Positions 54,057-62,609 are shown, counted from the first letter of the stretch. The stretch: 64,000 nt of DNA from Maribacter sp. (GCA_011050675.1 DRFI01000023.1:394079-458078); one strand, 5' to 3'. Made by a program: numbers and translations. The notes: generated by a model from the letters alone, not told the origin.

Positions 54057-55679
54057 TTATTCAGTGTACATCTTGTTACGCTGATCTTTTAATGTCTTGT
54101 CAGACATATATTCATCAAACGTAGAATACCTATCAATGTTGCCTTTAGGCGTTAGTTCAATGATTCTATTTGCTACTGTTTGCGCAAATTCATGATCATG
54201 AGTAGTCAGCATCACTGTTCCTTTAAAATTTTTCAAAGAATTGTTAAATGCTGTAATACTTTCTAAATCTAAGTGGTTTGTTGGCTCATCTAGCATTAAC
54301 ACGTTAGCACGCATTAACATCATTCTACTTAACATGCAGCGAACTTTTTCTCCACCAGATAAAACTGTACACTTCTTAAGCGCTTCTTCTCCACTAAATA
54401 ACATCTTACCTAAGAATCCACGTATGTATACTTCTTCTCGCTCTTCTTCGGTTTTTGCATACTGTCGTAGCCAGTCTACTAGATTTATATTATCGGTAAA
54501 GAAATCGGCATTATCGGAAGGTAAATATGATTGTGTAGTGGTAACACCCCATTGAAAAGTGCCTTTGTCAGCTTTTTTATTGCCATTGATAATTTCATAG
54601 AAAGCCGAAGTAGCCCTAGAATCTCTAGAAATTATAGCTACTTTGTCACCTTTAGCAAGGTTTATATTTACGTTATCAAACAATAACTCTCCTTCATCGG
54701 TAGATGCAGAAAGACCCTCTACATTTAATATTTGGTCTCCCGCTTCTCGCTCCCTATCAAAAATTATTGCGGGATATCTACGGCTAGATGGTTTAATATC
54801 ATCAACCTTTAGTTTTGAAAGCATCTTTTTACGAGAAGTTGCTTGTTTACTTTTTGCAACGTTTGCACTAAAACGCGCAATAAATTCTTGTAATTCTTTA
54901 GCTTTTTCTTCTGACTTCTTATTTTGTTGTGCACGTTGGCGAGCAGCTAACTGGCTACTTTCGTACCAAAACGTATAGTTACCTGAATAAAGGTTCAATT
55001 TACCAAAATCAATATCACCAATATCTGTACATACCGTATCTAAGAAGTGACGGTCATGACTAACAACTATTACCGTATTTTCATAATCGGCTAAAAAGTT
55101 TTCTAACCAACTAATTGTTTCATAATCCAAGTCGTTGGTAGGTTCATCCATAATTAAAACATCAGGATTACCAAACAATGCTTGTGCTAAAAGTACACGT
55201 ACCTTTAATTTCGAATCAAGTTCTGACATCAAAGTAAAATGCAAATCGGCATTAATACCTAAGTTGGATAGTAATGCAGCAGCGTTACTATCTGCGTTCC
55301 AGCCATTCATTTCTTCGAACTTCACCTGTAACTCCCCTATTCTATCTGCATTTTTATCATCGTAATCTGCATATAGGTCATCGATTTCTTTTTTAATTTT
55401 ATATAATGGTTTATTACCCATCACTACAGCTTCTAACACTGTAAAATCATCTGCAGAGTTATGATTTTGCTCTAAGATGGACATCCTTTTACCTGGCTCT
55501 AAATGTACATGACCAGAAGTTGGATCCGTTTGACCAGCAAGTATTTTTAAAAAAGTAGATTTACCAGCACCGTTGGCACCAATAATACCATAACAGTTAC
55601 CTTGGGTAAAAGCAACGTTTACTTCATCAAACAAAACTCTTTTTCCAAATTGAACAGAAAGATTAGAAACAGATAACAT
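54057..55679 (-). CDS. ABC-F family ATPase (YbiT-like) with one degenerate composite site
   Basis: A soluble protein of two fused ABC ATPase domains, of the class that acts on ribosomes; it has no membrane domain. The first domain has a full Walker A (GANGAGKST, residues 34-42) and Walker B (LIMDEPTND) but a degenerate signature (MSELDSKLKVR). The second has an intact signature (LSGGEKVRCML, ~440) and Walker B (LMLDEPTNH) but its Walker A region reads IISRDSRATSAF, without GKS/T. Site 1 (Walker A of domain 1 plus signature of domain 2) is thus complete and site 2 is not. The interdomain linker is basic (SKQATSRKKMLSKLK). Length 540 fits ABC-F proteins. Confidence 0.92.
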   Translation of the reverse strand: MLSVSNLSVQFGKRVLFDEVNVAFTQGNCYGIIGANGAGKSTFLKILAGQTDPTSGHVHLEPGKRMSILEQNHNSADDFTVLEAVVMGNKPLYKIKKEIDDLYADYDDKNADRIGELQVKFEEMNGWNADSNAAALLSNLGINADLHFTLMSELDSKLKVRVLLAQALFGNPDVLIMDEPTNDLDYETISWLENFLADYENTVIVVSHDRHFLDTVCTDIGDIDFGKLNLYSGNYTFWYESSQLAARQRAQQNKKSEEKAKELQEFIARFSANVAKSKQATSRKKMLSKLKVDDIKPSSRRYPAIIFDREREAGDQILNVEGLSASTDEGELLFDNVNINLAKGDKVAIISRDSRATSAFYEIINGNKKADKGTFQWGVTTTQSYLPSDNADFFTDNINLVDWLRQYAKTEEEREEVYIRGFLGKMLFSGEEALKKCTVLSGGEKVRCMLSRMMLMRANVLMLDEPTNHLDLESITAFNNSLKNFKGTVMLTTHDHEFAQTVANRIIELTPKGNIDRYSTFDEYMSDKTLKDQRNKMYTE

Positions 55680-55704
55680 AGAAATAAAATTTTAAAAATC
55701 CGTG

Positions 55705-55712
55705 CAAAAATA
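55705..55712 (-). promoter_or_regulatory. -7 element for the ABC-F gene
   Basis: The minus strand reads TATTTTTG, a fit to TAnnTTTG, with its start expected near 55699 and 20 bases of leader. Confidence 0.45.
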
Positions 55713-55826
55713 CTGAATTTATAGGCTTACTCTACTTAGTTTACCATCAAATTCGACAAAAGATACTTAAGTTAGCGCTTCACAACATTTAACTAGCTAT
55801 TAACAACATCTGGCAATTAGGTTTAT

Positions 55827-55834
55827 TATTTTTG
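55827..55834 (+). promoter_or_regulatory. -7 element for the thioredoxin-like lipoprotein; decides its start
   Basis: TATTTTTG fits TAnnTTTG; the in-frame TTG at 55832 lies inside it. The ATG at 55859 is 25 bases after and gives a proper lipoprotein signal. Confidence 0.5.
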
Positions 55835-55858
55835 GCTAACACCAGTCCCATTAACTAT

Positions 55859-57241
55859 ATGATAAGATTTTTACTCTCTACATGCGTAGCCTTATTAGTA
55901 GGTTGTTCCTCCACAAAAAAAGATTCAGAAACTGTATTATTTGCTGGTGAAATCGTGAACCCTACAAGCGACCAGGTTGTTTTAATGAAGGGCGGACTAA
56001 AAATAGACTCTGCCAAGCTAGACGATAAAAATCGATTTAAGTTTAAATTACCCTCTATTGAAAATGGATTGTACCATTTTAATTTAGCGCCAGAACACCA
56101 ATATGTATATTTAGAAAAGGGCGATAGCTTAATGGTTCGACTTAATACCATTTATTTTGATGAGTCTTTGGTTTTCTCAGGAAGTAATGAAGAGACTAAT
56201 AATTTTCTTTTAGAGCTTTTCTTATCTACTGAAGATGAAGATTCTGCCATGTATTCTGACTACTATGAGTTAGAACCTAAAGATTTTTTAGAAAAGATTG
56301 AATCTCTAAAACATGATAAAGTCTCAAGATTAAAAGAATTAAGTACTGATAATTTAATTTCTGACGAGGCTATTAAATTATTGAACGGAAGTATAGATTA
56401 TACCTATAATAGATATAAAGAAATTTACCCTTTTTACCATAAAAGAAAGAAAGCAGAGGAAAACTTCCATGATTTACCTAAAAATTTCTACTCCTATAGA
56501 AATCAAATAAATTATGGCGACCATACACTTACTTACCTAAGACCTTATTACGACTTCATGAAGGCGCATTTTGGCAACTTATCTTACATGAACTGTTTAA
56601 AGGATTGTAAAAAAAGCAGTAAAGAAGAAAGTAAGCAACTGCATTACAAAAAGCACAAGCTACATTTAATAGATAGCCTGGTTATAGAAAAAGAATTGAG
56701 AGACAATCTTTTTAGAAATGTTGCTTTTGATTATTTATTAAAAAGGAAAGACGCTCCAGAAAACACAGAAATCTTTTTGAAGGAATTCAAGAATGTGTCT
56801 AAAAATAACATACATATTGATGAGATTGAAAATCTTTATCAAGGTATAGTAAATCTTCAACCTCAAAAGGTTATTCCAGATTTGGATGTTATTTCATTCG
56901 CCAATGAAAACAAAACACTTACCGAAATTGCAGCGAATAAGAAAGTAATGTTCTATTTCTGGTCTGGTACGAATAAAAAGCAATACCAAGAAATTTTTAA
57001 AAGAGTAGCTATTCTTAAGGAAAAGAAACCGGAACTAGAATTAATAGGAATAAATATTAAAACCGATTTTGATCAGTGGAAGATTATCTTAAACAATCTT
57101 GGTGTAGACGAGTCTCTTCAATACCACAGTAACGATTTTAAAGAGCTTACCGAGAAATTAGTACTCTACCCTATGAACAAGGCTATTATTACTGAAAATG
57201 CTGTAATTGTAGATGGGTTTTCTAATATCTACTATAATTAG
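55859..57241 (+). CDS. Thioredoxin-fold lipoprotein without the CxxC active site
   Basis: Lipobox LLVGC after MIRFLLSTCVALLVG. The N-terminal half resembles the DUF4369-type beta domain of the TlpA lipoproteins (FAGEIVNPTSDQVVLMKGGLKIDSAKLDDKNRFKFKLP). The C-terminal ~110 residues keep the thioredoxin strand pattern (KKVMFYFWSGTNKKQYQEIF; LELIGINIKTDFDQWK; YPMNKAIITENAVIV) but the WCxxC position reads WSGTNK, with both cysteines missing. It therefore cannot act as a disulfide reductase and may have a structural or binding role. Length 460. The 3' end carries a 9-bp stem-loop across the stop. Confidence 0.8.
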   Translation: MIRFLLSTCVALLVGCSSTKKDSETVLFAGEIVNPTSDQVVLMKGGLKIDSAKLDDKNRFKFKLPSIENGLYHFNLAPEHQYVYLEKGDSLMVRLNTIYFDESLVFSGSNEETNNFLLELFLSTEDEDSAMYSDYYELEPKDFLEKIESLKHDKVSRLKELSTDNLISDEAIKLLNGSIDYTYNRYKEIYPFYHKRKKAEENFHDLPKNFYSYRNQINYGDHTLTYLRPYYDFMKAHFGNLSYMNCLKDCKKSSKEESKQLHYKKHKLHLIDSLVIEKELRDNLFRNVAFDYLLKRKDAPENTEIFLKEFKNVSKNNIHIDEIENLYQGIVNLQPQKVIPDLDVISFANENKTLTEIAANKKVMFYFWSGTNKKQYQEIFKRVAILKEKKPELELIGINIKTDFDQWKIILNNLGVDESLQYHSNDFKELTEKLVLYPMNKAIITENAVIVDGFSNIYYN

Positions 57242-57249
57242 TAGATATT
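57224..57249. terminator. Possible weak hairpin at the end of the lipoprotein gene
   Basis: AATATCTAC pairs with GTAGATATT around an 8-base loop that holds the stop codon. No T-run follows, so termination is uncertain. Confidence 0.3.
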
Positions 57250-57274
57250 TAAATTTATAAGCTGGTAATAAAAC

Positions 57275-58084
57275 TTAATGACTACTGTGGCTCTCTAACA
57301 ATTTTTCGAACCAACTACCTGGTAGCAGGTTTTTAAGCGTCAAAGAAAACTTTTGAATAAAAGTTCCAACTTTATAATGTGGCTTAGGGTTTTTTGTCTC
57401 TATAATTTGAGCAATTTTTTTACCAACTTCAGAAGGATCTCCACCACTATCAACATCTGCGTCTATGGCTTCTAAAGTAGCTCTATAAGCTTCCCTATAT
57501 GGAGAATTATCAAAAACCGGTGTATGGTATCTGCCATAAGCAATATTAGTAGCAAAATCACCTGGCGCCAAAGTTGTAAGCTTTATACCAAAAGATTTTG
57601 TTTCCATTCTATAACTCTCCGTAACTATTTCAAGAGCTCCTTTCGAAGCAGAATAAATTCCCCTGTAAGGCAAGCCCATATAACCAGCTATCGAAGTAAT
57701 ATTAATAATCAATCCGCCCTTTTGCTTACGCATTACCGGTAGAACTTGATTCATTACGTTTAATGGCCCATTAAAGTTGGTGGCAAATGCTTTTAAAACT
57801 TCATCATGCGGTGTTTCTTCCATTGGTCCGGTTATACCAACACCAGCGTTATTAACAAGCACATCAATTCTTTCTTCCTTCTCTAGCAAAGAAGCAATAC
57901 AACTTTTAATAGTGGCTTCATTTCTAACATCCAACTCTAAAAGAGGAAATTCTGAAAATGATGGATATTTATTTTTGTCACGGGTAGTACCGTAAACTTT
58001 ATACCCTAATTTCTTTAAATGTATACCTATTGCTTTACCAATACCTGAAGACCCACCTGTAATTAGAACTACTTTTGTTTTCAT
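57275..58084 (-). CDS. SDR family oxidoreductase
   Basis: A classical SDR with GGSSGIGKAIG (residues ~9-19), GTTRDKNKYP after beta-2, NNAGVGITG, the catalytic YSASKGALEI with Tyr and Lys, and PGDFATNIAYGR. The C-terminal 45 residues (KIAQIIETKNPKPHYKVGTFIQKFSLTLKNLLPGSWFEKLL) form the extension seen in short-chain enzymes acting on lipids or retinol-like compounds. No operon partner. It is unrelated in sequence detail to the TetR-controlled SDR. Confidence 0.9.
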   Translation of the reverse strand: MKTKVVLITGGSSGIGKAIGIHLKKLGYKVYGTTRDKNKYPSFSEFPLLELDVRNEATIKSCIASLLEKEERIDVLVNNAGVGITGPMEETPHDEVLKAFATNFNGPLNVMNQVLPVMRKQKGGLIINITSIAGYMGLPYRGIYSASKGALEIVTESYRMETKSFGIKLTTLAPGDFATNIAYGRYHTPVFDNSPYREAYRATLEAIDADVDSGGDPSEVGKKIAQIIETKNPKPHYKVGTFIQKFSLTLKNLLPGSWFEKLLESHSSH

Positions 58085-58177
58085 TTTATAGAAAATAAGC
58101 TATACTAAACGTTATATAGAATTGGCTTTGAATATGTTACCTTACGTTAAGTGATTTCACTATAAGGCACAAAAAAA

Positions 58178-58271
58178 GGCAAGCTACCTACATCGCACCG
58201 CTACGACTATATACCCTTGCTGTGTTCCCACCCTGGGGGATTCTACAGGAGCTGGTCGTGTAGGACTTGCC
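58178..58271 (-). ncRNA. ffs: Small SRP RNA (4.5S type)
   Basis: On the minus strand the RNA reads 5' GGCAAGTCC...GTAGCTTGCC 3' with a closed hairpin. The apical domain holds GUG-GGAA-CAC followed by AGCA, the characteristic GGAA tetraloop with the asymmetric internal loop bound by Ffh. The ends pair as GGCAAG/CTTGCC and CCTACA/TGTAGG. The 3' arm followed by seven T on the minus strand also works as its terminator. The promoter directly upstream places the transcription start at the first G. The RNA would form the signal recognition particle with Ffh. It is about 94 nt long. Confidence 0.92.
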
Positions 58272-58276
58272 AGGTG

Positions 58277-58306
58277 CAAATATACAATCTTTTAAAACTT
58301 TGACAA
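58277..58306 (-). promoter_or_regulatory. SRP RNA promoter
   Basis: On the minus strand TTG (58306-58304), 19-base spacer, TATATTTG (58284-58277): a full consensus, with the first RNA base 5 to 6 nt downstream at about 58271. Confidence 0.7.
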
Positions 58307-58406
58307 TCCTTTTACTTTCTAATTTTTATGAATTAAATTGCCTATTAATAGCAAGAGACTCCTCTTGTACACGATTACTAAGCAAACTTTAACACCCATT
58401 TTCTTA

Positions 58407-59462
58407 ATGAGAATTGTAAAAATTATTTGTATCACTCTTATTACCAGTTTATTCGCTGCATGCGGCAGTGGTAACCAAAAAGCATCTTCTCTATTCGAAA
58501 TTACTCTAGAAAAAAATGCAAATCAGGTTAACCAGAACCAAGAAATTGGTGTTAGTATTAAAAATAAAAAGGAAAAAGACATAGAAAGCGTTCAATATAG
58601 TATTGATGGCAATGTTATTCCGGTTAAAAATGATAAAATACATATCAACTTACCTACACTTGGTAACAAGATTTTGACAGCTAAAATTACCTTTGATGGT
58701 GAAACTGTCGATATTAATAAAAACCTAAAAGTACTTTCAGAAAAAGCTCCTGAGATATACACCTACACCATTATTAATGAATACCCACACGACACAAAGG
58801 CTTACACCCAAGGTTTAGAATTTTACAACGACACATTATATGAATCTACAGGAAAAAAAGGGCAGTCCTTTTTAAGAAAGTTAGATTTTAAAACCGGTGA
58901 GGTTTTTGAGCAAATAGATTTAGATGAAACTTACTTTGGTGAAGGAATTACCATTTTAAATAATAAAATATACCACCTTACCTGGCAAAGTGGACTTGGC
59001 TTTATTTATGATTTAGATACTTTTAAAAAAATAGACAACTTTCAATATGGAAAAAGTCGCGAAGGTTGGGGCTTAACTAATGATGGTTCTAAAATATTTA
59101 AAAGTGATGGAACCGAAAAAATATGGTTTATGAACCCAGATACCATGACGGAGGATGGCTATATAGAAACAGTAACCAATTCATCAATTTTTAATTCTGC
59201 TAACGAACTAGAGTATGTAGATGGTAAAATCTATGCTAATGTTTACCAAAAACCTAGTGTTATGATTATTGATAGCAAAACCGGAGCTATTGAAGGCGTT
59301 ATTAATTTTAGCGGATTAAGTGATATTATCACCAAAACCGATAATTGGGATAAAACTAATTATGTACTTAACGGTATAGCCTATCACCCAGAGCGTAAGA
59401 CATTTTTTGTTACTGGAAAATTTTGGAACAAAATGTTTGAAGTTCAAATACAGAAAAAATAA
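58407..59462 (+). CDS. Glutaminyl-peptide cyclotransferase (glutamine cyclase) lipoprotein
   Basis: Bacterial beta-propeller glutaminyl cyclase that makes N-terminal pyroglutamate. Blocks: YTQGLEFYNDTLYESTGKKGQS, YFGEGITILNNKIYHLTW, EGWGLTNDGSKIFKSDG and ANELEYVDGKIYANVY, each near a conserved Glu or Trp of the family. The lipobox (LFAAC) shows export. The ATG at 58407 is preferred over the in-frame TTG at 58338 because it starts the signal peptide. A ~105-residue region between the signal and the propeller is an extra N-terminal domain. Its stop overlaps the ATG of the thioesterase (TAATG). Confidence 0.9.
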   Translation: MRIVKIICITLITSLFAACGSGNQKASSLFEITLEKNANQVNQNQEIGVSIKNKKEKDIESVQYSIDGNVIPVKNDKIHINLPTLGNKILTAKITFDGETVDINKNLKVLSEKAPEIYTYTIINEYPHDTKAYTQGLEFYNDTLYESTGKKGQSFLRKLDFKTGEVFEQIDLDETYFGEGITILNNKIYHLTWQSGLGFIYDLDTFKKIDNFQYGKSREGWGLTNDGSKIFKSDGTEKIWFMNPDTMTEDGYIETVTNSSIFNSANELEYVDGKIYANVYQKPSVMIIDSKTGAIEGVINFSGLSDIITKTDNWDKTNYVLNGIAYHPERKTFFVTGKFWNKMFEVQIQKK

Positions 59463-59851
59463 TGAATGCATTTCAAAAGGAAATTGTTGTTTCAAGTGAT
59501 GATATAGACGATTTAAACCACGTTAACAACGTACGTTATGTTCAGTGGATTCAAGATATCTCAAAAGAACATTGGCAAACAACGGCTACTACTAAAATGC
59601 AGGAAGAAGTTATTTGGGTCGTACTTAGTCATCATATAGAGTACAAAAGAGCTGCACTTTTAAATGACCCTATTATTATTTCTACAAATATTGAGTCTAG
59701 CTCTGGTGCTAAATGCATCAGAATTGTAGAAATGATAAACGGTAAGACCAATAAATTACTAGTTCGTTCAAGTACAGAGTGGTGCTTATTAAATAGTAAA
59801 TCTTATAGACCTGTAAGAATTCCCGAAGAGATAAAAGAAATTTTCCTCTAA
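59462..59851 (+). CDS. Hotdog-fold acyl-CoA thioesterase
   Basis: A 129-residue hotdog-fold protein: VSSDDIDDLNHVNNVRYVQWIQDISKEHW carries the Asp-x-x-x-His-Val-Asn motif of the 4-hydroxybenzoyl-CoA thioesterase-like family. The substrate is unknown. It is translationally coupled to the glutaminyl cyclase gene by a TAATG overlap. Confidence 0.87.
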   Translation: MNAFQKEIVVSSDDIDDLNHVNNVRYVQWIQDISKEHWQTTATTKMQEEVIWVVLSHHIEYKRAALLNDPIIISTNIESSSGAKCIRIVEMINGKTNKLLVRSSTEWCLLNSKSYRPVRIPEEIKEIFL

Positions 59852-59877
59852 CTTAGTAAAGCAAAAAGAATGTAATC

Positions 59878-61410
59878 GTGCGTATTAGAATATTAATTAC
59901 TCTCTCTGTTTTATTTACTATTTTATGGGGCTCTTCTTGTAGAAAAGATTTTGATTATACCGCAAGTAATGGTCATTTATCCTTTTCTAAAGATACCGTT
60001 TACTTAGACACCGTTTTCACAAATATAGGTAGTAGCACCTATACATTAAAGGTTTATAACGATACTAAAGATGATATCATTATACCAAGCATAACTCTTA
60101 GAAATGGCACTGAGAGCTTTTACAGACTAAATGTTGACGGAGTTGCCGGTAATAGTTTTACCGATATTCCCATTTACGCAAAGGATAGCCTATTTGTTCT
60201 TATTGAAACAACAATAGATATAACAGACAACTCTGTAAATGAGCTGTTATATACCGATGCAATTCAATTTAACAACGAACCCAATCTACAATCTGTTGAA
60301 TTAGTAACACTAGCAAAAGATGCCGTATTTCTTTTTGCCAATAAAAATACTGAGCGAATTGATTTATATGATGATGAAACCGGAAACCCTATTCAGATAG
60401 AAGGGTTTAATATACCAAATGAAAATTTGAATTTCACAAAAGGTAAATCTTATGTAATCTATGGATACGCTATGGTCCCTGAGGACAAAGAATTAGTTAT
60501 AGATGCAGGTGCACGTGTTCACTTCCATCAAAATTCTGGAATTTTAGTAAAAAATAAAGCTACACTAACCATAAATGGCGAACTAAGTGATAGTAATAAA
60601 TTATTAGAAGGAGAAGTTATTTTTGAGGGTGATAGATTAGAGCCAGAATTTGCTAGTATACCTGGGCAATGGGGTGCTATTTGGATTAGTGCAGGTAGTA
60701 TTAATAATACCATAAATCATCTAACTATTAAAAATGCAGCACTTGGATTGTTCGTTGAGGGTAAAGTAAATGAATCTGAAATATCATTAGACATTTCAAA
60801 CAGCCGTATATATAATAGTTCTAGATATAATCTATGGGCAAATAATGCCAAAATAGAAGCTGAGAATATTGTTTTAGGCGGATCGGGTAGCTCTTCACTA
60901 TTCATAGAAAATGGTGGCGCATATTCTTTTACACACGCTACAATTGCAAATTACTGGAACAAAGGCTTTAGGTTTAACCCTGCTGTAGCTATAAGTAACA
61001 CAACTAGCAACAACAATGGGTTTGGGCTTGATTTAGTAAAGGCAGATTTTAAAAATTGTATTATTGATGGTAATATTCAAAATGAAATCTCACTTCAATC
61101 TAACAATGAAAATAGCCTCAACTATACCTTTCAAAATTGTTTCATCAAATTCAACAAAAATCAATCTTCTATCATTGATAGTTCGCTCTACGAATTTGAT
61201 AATGTCACCCACTACTCCAACATCATAACTAATGGAAGTTTAGATTATTATTTTCCTTATGAAAATGATTTTAGGATTGGATTAAATTCTGAAATAATTA
61301 ATAAAGGGGATGTAAATTCAGCAAATTTTACACCCTTAGACATATTAGGAATAACACGAATTCCGCAGCCAGATTTAGGCGCTTTTCAAGCTAAAGACAA
61401 CGAATTTTGA
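59878..61410 (+). CDS. Parallel beta-helix lipoprotein
   Basis: A lipobox at GSSC follows a GTG-started signal peptide. After a ~150-residue N-terminal domain (LSFSKDTVYLDTVFTNIGSSTYTLKVYN), repeated short strands such as HLTIKNAALGLFVEGKVN, NSRIYNSSRYNLWANNAKIEAEN and HATIANYWNKGFRFNPAVAISNTTSNNNGFGLDLV indicate a right-handed parallel beta-helix of the pectate-lyase/PbH1 type without a lyase signature. Such secreted lipoproteins bind or expose surface structure. No enzyme residues are evident. It is followed by the LytTR gene after a 144-bp gap. Confidence 0.82.
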   Translation: MRIRILITLSVLFTILWGSSCRKDFDYTASNGHLSFSKDTVYLDTVFTNIGSSTYTLKVYNDTKDDIIIPSITLRNGTESFYRLNVDGVAGNSFTDIPIYAKDSLFVLIETTIDITDNSVNELLYTDAIQFNNEPNLQSVELVTLAKDAVFLFANKNTERIDLYDDETGNPIQIEGFNIPNENLNFTKGKSYVIYGYAMVPEDKELVIDAGARVHFHQNSGILVKNKATLTINGELSDSNKLLEGEVIFEGDRLEPEFASIPGQWGAIWISAGSINNTINHLTIKNAALGLFVEGKVNESEISLDISNSRIYNSSRYNLWANNAKIEAENIVLGGSGSSSLFIENGGAYSFTHATIANYWNKGFRFNPAVAISNTTSNNNGFGLDLVKADFKNCIIDGNIQNEISLQSNNENSLNYTFQNCFIKFNKNQSSIIDSSLYEFDNVTHYSNIITNGSLDYYFPYENDFRIGLNSEIINKGDVNSANFTPLDILGITRIPQPDLGAFQAKDNEF

Positions 61411-61554
61411 ATATTTCACCTTACAAAATGAAAGATTTTTCGCTCACAAGCCCTATAAACACTCATTATATAAATATGTCCTTGGTTTTTATAAGGATAT
61501 TCTAGGTCTACTTTTTATTACCTATGTTTAATTTCGTTGTATACATTATTTTTT

Positions 61555-62286
61555 TTGAACTATACATACACCATAATAGACTCTGATGCTGTCTCAAATT
61601 TGCAGTTGCATGCATTTTTAGACGAATATGGCGACTTTGAATGTATAAATACTACCACCAACCCTACAGATGGCTTAAACGATATTCTAAAATACTCTCC
61701 TGATATTGTTTTTATTAATCTAAATAACGACTATTCATCTGTTTTTTTAATGGTGACCGAGATTCACCAATATATGAGTCAATTACCCATACTAATTGGT
61801 ATTGCTTCAACCAAAAATTACGCATACGACGCCATAAAAAATGGTTTTTTTGATTATTGGCTACAACCCTTTAATGAATTTGATATTCGTAAATCTTTGT
61901 TGAAGCTTCAAAAAAGAATGCCAAAAGAAAAGGCTCCTGCAACTTTATGTCTTAAATCTTACAATGATTTTCAATACTTAAATACCAATGATATTCTTTA
62001 TTTAAAAGCAGATAACAACACCACTGAATTTTTCATGAAAGATGGTACAATTATTAATGCTTTTAAAACGTTAAAAACTTTTGAGAAAACATTGCCAGAT
62101 AACTTTATGCGTATACACCAAAGTTATATTGTAAATACTAGCTATGTCTCTCGCATAAACTTTGGTAAATCTATCTGCGCCTTAAAAGCGGTGAATGAGA
62201 ATATTCCCTTCTCAAAATCGTACCGCGAGAATATGAATAATCTAAAAACTATTCTCTCAAAAAACACGCTTTCCGCTTTAAATTAA
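61555..62286 (+). CDS. LytTR regulator with a degenerate receiver domain
   Basis: Two domains: residues 1-115 are receiver-like (YTIIDSDAVS; PDIVFINLNN; DYWLQPFNEFDI) and residues ~128-240 are a LytTR DNA-binding domain (LCLKSYNDFQYLNTNDILYLKADN; FMRIHQSYIVNTSYVSRI). The receiver lacks the phosphoacceptor Asp (Asn55 in FINLNN) and the conserved Lys (Gln104 in DYWLQPF), so it should not be phosphorylated. The start is a TTG (61555); a longer frame from TTG 61537 is possible. Two 9-bp direct repeats spaced as known LytTR sites lie just downstream of the gene, ahead of the peptide gene. Confidence 0.85.
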   Translation: MNYTYTIIDSDAVSNLQLHAFLDEYGDFECINTTTNPTDGLNDILKYSPDIVFINLNNDYSSVFLMVTEIHQYMSQLPILIGIASTKNYAYDAIKNGFFDYWLQPFNEFDIRKSLLKLQKRMPKEKAPATLCLKSYNDFQYLNTNDILYLKADNNTTEFFMKDGTIINAFKTLKTFEKTLPDNFMRIHQSYIVNTSYVSRINFGKSICALKAVNENIPFSKSYRENMNNLKTILSKNTLSALN

Positions 62287-62306
62287 AGAATTCTCTCACA
62301 ATTGGT

Positions 62307-62336
62307 TCATATACTAGCAGAATTAGGTCATATACT
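62307..62336 (+). promoter_or_regulatory. Putative LytTR binding site (direct repeats)
   Basis: TCATATACT occurs at 62307-62315 and again at 62328-62336, separated by 12 bases (21-bp period, two helical turns); similarity continues upstream (AATT.G). AgrA/LytTR-type regulators recognise paired 9-bp direct repeats 12-13 bp apart. The site is about 50-70 bp upstream of the likely promoter of the peptide gene. Confidence 0.6.
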
Positions 62337-62377
62337 TAAGACTTAAAATACTGCGACTGTTACTTGAGGAACAATAG

Positions 62378-62384
62378 TACTTTG
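62378..62384 (+). promoter_or_regulatory. Weak -7 element for the peptide gene
   Basis: TACTTTG has one base too few between TA and TTTG. A weak -7 preceded by paired regulator sites fits an activator-dependent promoter. Confidence 0.35.
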
Positions 62385-62426
62385 GCTATAGAATAAACCA
62401 AAGAACCCCTAAAAAACAGGAACAGT

Positions 62427-62609
62427 ATGAAAAAAGTAACAAGTATCTTAGCAGTAGCAGTAATGACATTAGGAATAGCAACAGCAGCTATTCAAAATAT
62501 AGACAGTGAATTTGATTTCTTGAACGATATTTCTAAGGCACTTGCTTGTGATGATTGCTCTACGTCTCCCGATGATAGAGGAGGAAGACCTATAGGTAAA
62601 ATCGCATAA
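62427..62609 (+). CDS. Small secreted peptide with a CxxC core
   Basis: Sixty residues: a signal peptide (MKKVTSILAVAVMTLGIATA), an acidic spacer (FDFLNDISKALA) and a short C-terminal part with Cys41-Asp-Asp-Cys44 and Asp/Arg/Gly-rich residues (PDDRGGRPIG). This size and layout resemble the NVEALA-type small peptides of Bacteroidetes, but the named motif is not present, so I leave the family open. It could be a secreted signal, a bacteriocin-like or a structural peptide. It follows the LytTR gene and putative LytTR sites, and is closed by a strong hairpin terminator. Confidence 0.7.
   Translation: MKKVTSILAVAVMTLGIATAAIQNIDSEFDFLNDISKALACDDCSTSPDDRGGRPIGKIA

Noticed and set aside
62331-62336. 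Single TATACT treated as a -10 box
   Set aside because: It is part of the second direct repeat and too far from the peptide start; Bacteroidota promoters use TAnnTTTG instead.
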